From an uncultured Opitutia bacterium (GTDB lineage Bacteria > Verrucomicrobiota > Verrucomicrobiia > Opitutales > UBA953), in contig CAIXQT010000084.1 in the NCBI GenBank assembly GCA_903921665.1, positions 1 through 11,994 of the forward strand: a stretch of DNA of 11,994 nt, written 5' to 3'. Positions within the stretch are counted from its first letter, which is position 1. Every line of letters starts with the position of its first letter. Positions 1-5,843 of the stretch are shown piece by piece. A program made the position numbers and the translations under genes. Below the pieces are notes generated by a model. That model was not told where the DNA came from. It saw nothing but the letters and a program-made list of their open reading frames with translations, and searched no databases.

Positions 1-1286
1 ATCGTCTGCCACTTCGAGGCGCCGGTGGCCAAGGAGGCCTCGCGCATGCCGCGCGGGACCGCCGCGAGGGCTTCCTCGGTGGCGACGATGACCACCGGGA
101 GGGTCATCAGGGCGAGCGTCAGCGAGCACCAGAGCAGGCCGCCGGTGCCGAAGACCGGCGTATTGTTGTTATACTTCAGCTGGTCGGCGAAGAAGAGCTG
201 GTCGATCGAACCGCCGAGCACGTAGACGAAGAACCCGAGGCCGAAGACGCCGAACACGATGGAAGGCACGCCGGCGAGGTTGTTGACGCTGATGCGCACG
301 ATGCGGAGGACGGGGCCCTGCTGGGCGTACTCCCGGAGGTAGATGGCGGTGATGACGCCGAACGGCGTGACCATCAGGCTCATGAAGACCGTCATCACGA
401 GCGTGCCGAAGATCGCCGGCATCAGGCCGCCTTCGGTATTGGCTTCGCGGGGCTCGTCGAAGACGAATTCGCCGAGACGGGAGAAGAAGAGCTTTACGCG
501 ACCCCACGTGTCGAGGCGGTTCGGGAACCAGGCGCGGATGACCTGCGTGAGCGGCACGACGACTTCGCGGCCGGAAGCGTCCTTGGAGACGAGCGAGGCG
601 ACCGCCCCGCCCTCGACGACCTTCTTGGCCTCTGCCTGCAAGGTGGCGAAACGTTCTTCCAGGCCGGCGATCTGGCGGCGGCGGTCGGCGATCTCGTCGG
701 CGAGCTTGAGGTCTTCGGCGCGACGCAGGGCGACGCGGGCTTCGTCCATCTCGCCGTTCACGTCACCGATGCGATGGCGGGTGATCTCGACCAGCTTCTC
801 GCGGACAGAAGAGGCCGCGGCGACTTCGGCCTGGAAAGCGGCTTCGAAGGCCGGATCGGCGATCGCGATGACCTTGCCGTCGGACTTGCGCAGGGACTGC
901 GGGCGGACGAAGGCGGGGCCGTTCTCGACGCGCTCGAGGCCGAGCACGTCGGCCGGGAAGGTCTCGCCCTTGATCTTGGCTTCGTCGACCCAGAGGTAGG
1001 AGTTGCCGTTGAGCTCACGGAGACCGACCTGGTACTGAAGTTCGTAACGCGGATGATCGGCGGGCGAACCGGCACGGACACGACGCTGGGCGAGCTGGCC
1101 GATGATCGTGCGACCGTCGTCGACCTGCGCCACCGGCACGGGCGGCGCCCAGAAGACCGTGACGCCGTTCAGGATGACCAGCGAAAGCAGGCCGATGACC
1201 ATGCCCAGGCCGATGATCAGGCCGAGGCCGGTGAACCAGACCCAGGCTTCGCCGCGCGGCGTGCTGCTATCAGTAGAGGTGGCCAT
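1..1286 (-). CDS. pstA: Phosphate ABC transporter permease PstA (partial, C-terminus beyond window)
   Basis: This is an inner-membrane permease subunit of the high-affinity phosphate importer, pairing with PstC and driven by the ATPase PstB. The frame is open from the ATG at 1286 to the left edge, giving 428 residues without a stop. A membrane segment lies at about residues 18-45. A soluble stretch of about 220 residues follows, including a charged, heptad-like helical part at about 150-224 (probable coiled coil). Transporter membrane segments then start near residue 287. Family marks are AGVPSIVFG near 338-346 and the EAA-type loop near 404-428 (EEALAAVPRGMREASLATGA), which contacts the ATPase. 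The long N-terminal part is absent from short PstA proteins of about 290 residues but resembles the extended form of several Gram-negative groups. The gene starts 3 bp after the pstC stop, so the two are almost certainly co-transcribed. No Shine-Dalgarno site precedes it. Confidence 0.93.
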   Translation of the reverse strand, partial: MATSTDSSTPRGEAWVWFTGLGLIIGLGMVIGLLSLVILNGVTVFWAPPVPVAQVDDGRTIIGQLAQRRVRAGSPADHPRYELQYQVGLRELNGNSYLWVDEAKIKGETFPADVLGLERVENGPAFVRPQSLRKSDGKVIAIADPAFEAAFQAEVAAASSVREKLVEITRHRIGDVNGEMDEARVALRRAEDLKLADEIADRRRQIAGLEERFATLQAEAKKVVEGGAVASLVSKDASGREVVVPLTQVIRAWFPNRLDTWGRVKLFFSRLGEFVFDEPREANTEGGLMPAIFGTLVMTVFMSLMVTPFGVITAIYLREYAQQGPVLRIVRISVNNLAGVPSIVFGVFGLGFFVYVLGGSIDQLFFADQLKYNNNTPVFGTGGLLWCSLTLALMTLPVVIVATEEALAAVPRGMREASLATGASKWQT

Positions 1287-1289
1287 GGC

Positions 1290-3590
1290 TTAGACGACTT
1301 TATAGCGCTCACGGAGGCGCTGGCGGAGGACTTCCGCGAGGGTGTTGATCACGAAGGTGAGCAGGAAGAGGCAGCAGGCGCCGAGGAACAGCGCACGGTA
1401 GTGGGTGTGACCCGCAGCGGCCTCCGGCAGCTCGACCGCGATGTTGGCCGAAAGCGTGCGCATGCCGCTGAAGGGATTGGCCTCCATCACCGCGGTGTTA
1501 CCCGTGGCCATCACGACGATCATCGTCTCACCGATGGCGCGACCGAAGCCGATCATGATACCGGAGACGATGCCCGAGATAGCCGTCGGGACGACGACGC
1601 TCCAGACGGTCTGCCAGCGGCTGGCGCCGAGGGCGAGCGAGCCGGAGACGAGGGAATTCGGGACGTTGGACAGCGCGTCTTCGGCGATGGTGAACACGAT
1701 CGGGATGACCGCGAAGCCCATCACGAAACCGACCACGAGGGAGTTGCGCGAATCGTAGGTCTCGCCGGTCGTCTGGCGCCACCACTCGCGGAAGTCGGCG
1801 ATCGGCAGGCCGCTCGCGGTATCCTTGACGGTGAAGAAGGCGGCTTCGACGGCCGGGCCGGCCTGCCAGGCGAGGTAAGCGCAGAGCGCGAGGAACGGGA
1901 GCAGCCAGAGGAATTCCATGCCGGGCTTCACTTGGCGGCGGACCGGCTGCGGGAGCGCCGACCAAAGGAAGCCGGCGAACAAGGCGGCGGGCGCGAGGAT
2001 GCCGATGGCGCAGAAGAGCGAGATCAGGCGGGGGTCGACCAGCGGGGCGAGCCAGAGGCCTGCGAGGAAGCCGAGCACCACGGACGGCAGCGAGGCCATG
2101 ATCTCCATGACCGGCTTGACGACGTTCTTATATTCCGGGCGGAGGAACTGCGAGACGTAGATCGCGGCGGTCAGCGCGATGGGCAAGGCGAAGAGCAGCG
2201 CATAGAAGGTGCCCTTGACCGTGCCATAGAAGAGCGGGACGAGGGAATACTTCGCTTCGAACTCATCCGAACCCGCGCTCGACTGCCAGGTGTAGTCAGG
2301 ACCGGTGGCGCCTTCGTACCAGATCTTGCCGAAGAACGCGCCCCAGGAGGATTCCGGGTGGTGGTCGACGATGCTCCAGCGGTGGAGCTTACCGTCGGCC
2401 GAAAGGGCGGTGAAGCGGTCGTAGTTACCCGCGAAGGCCACCTGACGGATGGAACCCGCGGGAGCGTCCCCTTCCCAGCGCAGCGAACCGGTGGTCATGT
2501 TGCGAAGCTGGAGCTTACCGCCGGCGACCGAGAGGTAGCACTTGTTGCCTTCGGCGGCGTAGATGCCTTCGCCGGCGCCGGCGAGCTTCTCGCCGTCATG
2601 GATCTTTCCCCATCGGCGCAAGCTCTTGCCGTCCGGCTGGAGCTGCGGGTACATCGACCAGACCTGCTGTTCTCCGGAGCGGCAGACGAAGACGACCGAA
2701 ACGTTGCCGAAGATCATGCCGGCCGCCGAGACGGCCGGGTCGCGTGACTCCTTGAAAGGCACGAAAGACTGAAGGAACGAGAAAGTCGTACCGTCGTCGG
2801 CGTAGGTGCGCACCTCGCCGGACTTGCCGATGATGATGAGCGATTCGGCCGTGGAGGGCAGGAGCACCTGCTCGACCGAAGCGGCGTCGGCGGCGACGAC
2901 GAAGGGAGCGCTGGCGGTGACTTTGGCTTTGCCGCCGAGTCCCTTGCGTTCGGTGAGACGGACGGCGGTGAGCAGCGGCTTGCCGGCGGCTTCTTGGCGA
3001 ACGAGCAGGAGGCGCGACTGGGAGCCCTTGGCGTTCCAGACCTCGACGCAAGGCAGGCCGGGCTTACCGATCGCGACGGGCTCAAGGGCGGTGACCGCCG
3101 GCTCGACGGTGCGCTTACCCGCCGCGTCGAAGGTCGAGCGATAGGCGATGCGCAGCTCCTGGACGGATCCGTCGGAAAGGCCGAAGAAGACGAGACCGGT
3201 GCGAGGATAGCTGCGGACCGCGGTGACGCGGCGATCGCCGAGCGACGGCGACCATTCGAGCAGCTTGGAGCCATCCTTGGCACGCTGGAAGATCACCTTG
3301 CCATCGGCTTGGACGACGTAGGGAAAGTCACCGTATTCATCTTCGCCGAAGGCGACGGCGGCGGACGGGACAGCGAGGGAACCCACCGGGGCGACCTTGG
3401 CGCCGGTGAAGAGCGGGAAGACCTGGAAGATCAGGAAGGCGAGCATCCCGAAGACCGCGAGCACCACGCCGACACCGCCGAAGCGGATCAGGCGGCCCAT
3501 CCACCTGTCGGCGGCGAGGGTCATGGGACTCACGGTAAAACGCGATTCCGGAGCAGCGGCCGGAGCGGGTTTTTTGTCGGAAGTTTCCAT
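1290..3590 (-). CDS. pstC: Phosphate ABC transporter permease PstC, long form with periplasmic insertion
   Basis: This is the partner permease of PstA, 766 residues against about 320 for E. coli-type PstC. Residues 33-60 form the first membrane helix. Residues about 65-445 form a large, predominantly beta-like soluble region with repeated Trp/Gly/Asp-rich strands (such as KLHRWSIVDH near 401-410). This suggests a WD40/propeller-like periplasmic domain, which is inference. The permease core spans about 452-753, with predicted helices near 452-482, 496-516, 520-544, 560-577, 616-638, 665-696 and 732-753. The EAA loop EDALSNVPNS...LALGASRW lies near 637-659, and GRAIGETM at 683-690 is typical of PstC. 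The protein ends in a basic tail. The ATG at 3590 is the natural start, since the N-terminus is polar and precedes the first helix. It sits 142 bp downstream of pstS and 3 bp upstream of pstA. Confidence 0.95.
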   Translation of the reverse strand: METSDKKPAPAAAPESRFTVSPMTLAADRWMGRLIRFGGVGVVLAVFGMLAFLIFQVFPLFTGAKVAPVGSLAVPSAAVAFGEDEYGDFPYVVQADGKVIFQRAKDGSKLLEWSPSLGDRRVTAVRSYPRTGLVFFGLSDGSVQELRIAYRSTFDAAGKRTVEPAVTALEPVAIGKPGLPCVEVWNAKGSQSRLLLVRQEAAGKPLLTAVRLTERKGLGGKAKVTASAPFVVAADAASVEQVLLPSTAESLIIIGKSGEVRTYADDGTTFSFLQSFVPFKESRDPAVSAAGMIFGNVSVVFVCRSGEQQVWSMYPQLQPDGKSLRRWGKIHDGEKLAGAGEGIYAAEGNKCYLSVAGGKLQLRNMTTGSLRWEGDAPAGSIRQVAFAGNYDRFTALSADGKLHRWSIVDHHPESSWGAFFGKIWYEGATGPDYTWQSSAGSDEFEAKYSLVPLFYGTVKGTFYALLFALPIALTAAIYVSQFLRPEYKNVVKPVMEIMASLPSVVLGFLAGLWLAPLVDPRLISLFCAIGILAPAALFAGFLWSALPQPVRRQVKPGMEFLWLLPFLALCAYLAWQAGPAVEAAFFTVKDTASGLPIADFREWWRQTTGETYDSRNSLVVGFVMGFAVIPIVFTIAEDALSNVPNSLVSGSLALGASRWQTVWSVVVPTAISGIVSGIMIGFGRAIGETMIVVMATGNTAVMEANPFSGMRTLSANIAVELPEAAAGHTHYRALFLGACCLFLLTFVINTLAEVLRQRLRERYKVV

Positions 3591-3628
3591 CAGGTGACGG
3601 TCGTGTGTCTTGAGGTCTAGGAAAGGGT

Positions 3629-3649
3629 AAGGCGGGGAGACCCCGCCTT
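3629..3649 (-). promoter_or_regulatory. Perfect inverted repeat between pstS and pstC (mRNA hairpin)
   Basis: AAGGCGGGG and CCCCGCCTT form a perfect 9-bp stem around a 3-base loop. In the pst transcript this would be a very stable hairpin about 40 nt upstream of the pstC start. No T-run follows it on the minus strand (ACCCTTTCC comes next), so a simple intrinsic terminator is doubtful. It could instead be a partial terminator or an mRNA-protecting hairpin that keeps PstS expression above that of PstC and PstA. That role is inferred from the general behaviour of transporter operons. Confidence 0.6.
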
Positions 3650-3662
3650 GGGAGGACCCGAG

Positions 3663-3719
3663 ATCGTACCGCCGCGCTTTTCAGACCGACCCCGAAGGGC
3701 GTGGTGGCGACGGTACGAT
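3663..3719 (-). promoter_or_regulatory. Long inverted repeat directly after pstS
   Basis: ATCGTACCG (3663-3671) and CGGTACGAT (3711-3719) are perfect 9-bp complements enclosing 39 bases. The enclosed part contains smaller possible stems, such as ACC/GGT (3685-3687/3703-3705) around CCC-GAA-GGG (3691-3699). The structure begins 13 nt after the pstS stop, so the pstS message would end in a branched fold, followed by the second hairpin at 3629-3649. It may stabilise the 3' end of a pstS-only transcript. No known RNA family was recognised. Confidence 0.5.
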
Positions 3720-3732
3720 TTCGAGACCAAGC

Positions 3733-4719
3733 TTATTCGGCGCTGTAGTACTTGAGCGAAGCGCGGCCTTCGGACGAAACGTCGGCCGGCAGCGGGAAGT
3801 AGCCGTCCTTGATCGTGATTTCCTGGCCCTGCTTGGAGAGCACGAAGGTGATGAACTCGCTGGTCAGCTTGTCCATGTCCTTAGAAGGAGCCTTGTTCAC
3901 GTAGACGTACAGGTAGCGGGCGAGCGGGTAGCTGCCGTTGAGGCAGTTGGCGTAGTTGGCTTCGACGAAGGGCGAGCCATCTTCGACGGACAGGGCGAGG
4001 GCCTTGACGCCGGAGGTCTTGTAACCGATGCCGGAGTAGCCGATCGCGCCGAGGTCGGCGGCGACACCCTGGACGACGGAGGAGGAACCGGGCTGCTCCT
4101 TGATGGAGGACTTGTAGTCGCCGTTCTTCAGGGCGGTGTCCTTGAAGAAGCCGTAGGTACCGGAAGCCGAGTTGCGGCCGAAGGCGGAGATGGTCTTACC
4201 AGCGAAGGCGCCGGTCAGCTTGGCATCACCCCAAGTGGAGACGTCCTGGCCACCGCGCTTGCGGGTGGAGGAGAAGATGCCGTCGACCTGGTTGAGGGAG
4301 AGACCTGGGACCGGGTTGTCCTTGTGGACGAAGACGGCGAGGGCGTCGATGGCGACGGCGATCTTGGTCGGCTTGTGGCCGAACTTACCGGCGAAGCCAG
4401 CGACTTCAGAGGACTTCATCTCGCGGCTCATCGGGCCGACCTGGGCGGCGCCAGAGGTGAGGGCGACCGGGGCGGTGCCCGATCCCTTGCCTTCGACCTG
4501 GATGTTGACGTTGGGGTACTTGGCCTTGAAGCCTTCGCTCCAGAAAGTCATCAGGTTGTTGAGGGTGTCGGAGCCGACCGAGTTCAGGTTACCCGACACG
4601 CCGGAGGTGACGGCGTAATCAGGCAGCTTGGCGTCGACGGTGACGACATCAGAGGACTGAGCGGAGACGACGGTCGCCGTGAGGGCGAGCAGCGCGAGGG
4701 ACTTGAGGGAGGTGTGCAT
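3733..4719 (-). CDS. pstS: Phosphate-binding periplasmic protein PstS
   Basis: This is the solute-binding protein that captures phosphate in the periplasm and delivers it to PstC/PstA. It has 328 residues. The N-terminus is a Sec signal peptide: basic MHTSLK, a hydrophobic core, then VSA at 18-20 with likely cleavage before Gln21. There is no lipobox cysteine, so the protein is probably soluble. Ligand-site motifs of the family are GSDT at 49-52, GKGSGTAPVALTSG at 77-90 followed by a PMSREM stretch (96-101), and GRNSASGTYGFF at 181-192. The order and spacing match PstS-type class II binding proteins. It is first in the operon, and its stop is followed by strong inverted repeats before pstC. 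I saw no convincing Pho box in the 122 bp upstream, and no Shine-Dalgarno site before the ATG at 4719. Confidence 0.95.
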   Translation of the reverse strand: MHTSLKSLALLALTATVVSAQSSDVVTVDAKLPDYAVTSGVSGNLNSVGSDTLNNLMTFWSEGFKAKYPNVNIQVEGKGSGTAPVALTSGAAQVGPMSREMKSSEVAGFAGKFGHKPTKIAVAIDALAVFVHKDNPVPGLSLNQVDGIFSSTRKRGGQDVSTWGDAKLTGAFAGKTISAFGRNSASGTYGFFKDTALKNGDYKSSIKEQPGSSSVVQGVAADLGAIGYSGIGYKTSGVKALALSVEDGSPFVEANYANCLNGSYPLARYLYVYVNKAPSKDMDKLTSEFITFVLSKQGQEITIKDGYFPLPADVSSEGRASLKYYSAE

Positions 4720-4783
4720 GTGTTTGGGAACAGGAGCATCATCTCATGCGATTGTTACAGTCTCGTGTCGGCAGGGTGTTTCT

Positions 4784-4798
4784 TGGGCAATAGGCCCA
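4784..4798 (-). terminator. Weak hairpin between the SGNH hydrolase gene and pstS
   Basis: TGGGC and GCCCA form a 5-bp stem around a 5-base loop, about 43 nt past the stop of the SGNH hydrolase gene. A short A-rich stretch but no T-run follows in the direction of transcription. It could end the upstream transcript or lie in the pstS leader. Support is weak. Confidence 0.2.
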
Positions 4799-4841
4799 GC
4801 CCGCCCTACCCCCTTAAAAGGCCACTAATTGAACTGAAACC

Positions 4842-5726
4842 CTACTTTTTGAGGTATTCGCTGATTAACTCGGCCGAACGGGCCTCGGCCTGGGCCATCG
4901 GGAGCCCGCCCTTGACCCCAGGGCGCTTGTGTCCGGTCTCCATGAGCCAGGCGTCTCGCAGGATTGTCGAGCTCTCGCGAAGTGCTTTGAGCTTCGCGCC
5001 TTCGGCGAAAACGACGTCGGACTTCCACTTCATCATTGGCGCGAGCGAAGTCCACACGGCCTTGGCCATGAAGAGGTGCCCCTGCTCGCCGGGATGCAAG
5101 TTGTCCTTCGCGTAGATGAAAGTCGGATCAGCCCTCTTCGCGGCGTCGACGGACTGGTGCAGGAGCGGATGGATGTCGATGACCTGCCAGCCGGCCGAAC
5201 GCTGCGCGACGAGCCAGGCGCCGTAAGCTTCCATGACGCCATCGTAATTGATGACATCCTTCGCGCGATCATCCGGCGCGTAAAGCGGTGGAGTCACCAC
5301 GATGACCTGCGCGCCGGAGCGGATGCAGGCGAGACGCAACCTGATCATGCCGTCCTGGAAGGCGAGCTGACGAACCGCGTCGAGCGGCTGATAGATGCCA
5401 TCGTTGATGCCGTAACAAGCGACGACGAGCGTCGGCTTGTACAGCGCGAGCACGCGACCGAGTCGCTCGTGCAAGTCAGGACGCGGGAAACTGCCGCCGG
5501 CGTGACCAGGTTCGGAAAGCCCCGAAGTCGTCTCGCTGGAAAGGCCCATGTTGACGATCGTCGCGCGAGAAAGCCCCTTCTGCGCGCGGATGGCGGATTC
5601 GACATAGACCGTCCAGTTGCCGCCATACGTGATGCTGTCGCCCAGGAAGAGGACGCGCGGCTCGAGCTTATCGGCGGAGACGCGCGCGGTGAACAGGAGC
5701 AACAGAGCGAGAAAGAGGCGTGGCAT
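4842..5726 (-). CDS. Secreted SGNH/GDSL-family hydrolase
   Basis: This is a 294-residue esterase or lipase-like hydrolase of the SGNH superfamily, probably acting on an acetyl or acyl ester of a carbohydrate or lipid outside the cytoplasm. The substrate cannot be told from sequence. The N-terminus is a signal peptide (MPRLFLALLLLFTARVSA, cleavage near residue 18). The four blocks are in order: GDSIT at 29-33 with nucleophile Ser31, Gly61 in NMGLSSET, GIND at 106-109 with Asn108, and DNLH at 208-211 giving the Asp208/His211 pair. About 80 residues follow the last block and are helical in character, with a GHKRPG stretch. An AAGGTG Shine-Dalgarno-like site lies 6 nt before the ATG at 5726, unlike most genes here. 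It is divergent from uvrA and 122 bp upstream of pstS. A link to phosphate uptake is not evident. Confidence 0.88.
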   Translation of the reverse strand: MPRLFLALLLLFTARVSADKLEPRVLFLGDSITYGGNWTVYVESAIRAQKGLSRATIVNMGLSSETTSGLSEPGHAGGSFPRPDLHERLGRVLALYKPTLVVACYGINDGIYQPLDAVRQLAFQDGMIRLRLACIRSGAQVIVVTPPLYAPDDRAKDVINYDGVMEAYGAWLVAQRSAGWQVIDIHPLLHQSVDAAKRADPTFIYAKDNLHPGEQGHLFMAKAVWTSLAPMMKWKSDVVFAEGAKLKALRESSTILRDAWLMETGHKRPGVKGGLPMAQAEARSAELISEYLKK

Positions 5727-5735
5727 TCCCGCACC

Positions 5736-5762
5736 TTGACAGGTCGCCGAAAGAGGTAAAAG
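5736..5762 (+). promoter_or_regulatory. Candidate promoter for uvrA
   Basis: TTGACA at 5736-5741 matches the sigma-70 -35 consensus exactly. TAAAAG at 5757-5762 is a possible -10 (4 of 6), but the 15-bp spacer is short. Transcription would start near 5769, giving a leader of about 75 nt before the inferred CTG start. The leader could form a small stem CCGCC/GGCGG (5803-5807/5815-5819). No SOS (LexA) box was recognised. The -35 hexamer overlaps the upstream region of the divergent hydrolase gene. Confidence 0.35.
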
Positions 5763-5843
5763 CGGATTAAGGCACGAGTTATTAACGGTCGACGCGCCAC
5801 TTCCGCCTTCTCCCGGCGGGCCGAGGGGCTATCGTCAGCCGTC

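Noticed and set aside
774..2747. Long plus-strand open frame of 657 codons opposite pstC and pstA
   Set aside because: Its translation is low-complexity and rich in Asp/Glu/Arg/Gly, as expected for the antisense of a GC-rich gene. The opposite strand encodes recognisable PstC and PstA.
4720..4841. Pho box upstream of pstS
   Set aside because: CTGCCGA and CTGTAAC occur but are 14 nt apart rather than 11 and match poorly, so a PhoB site cannot be supported.
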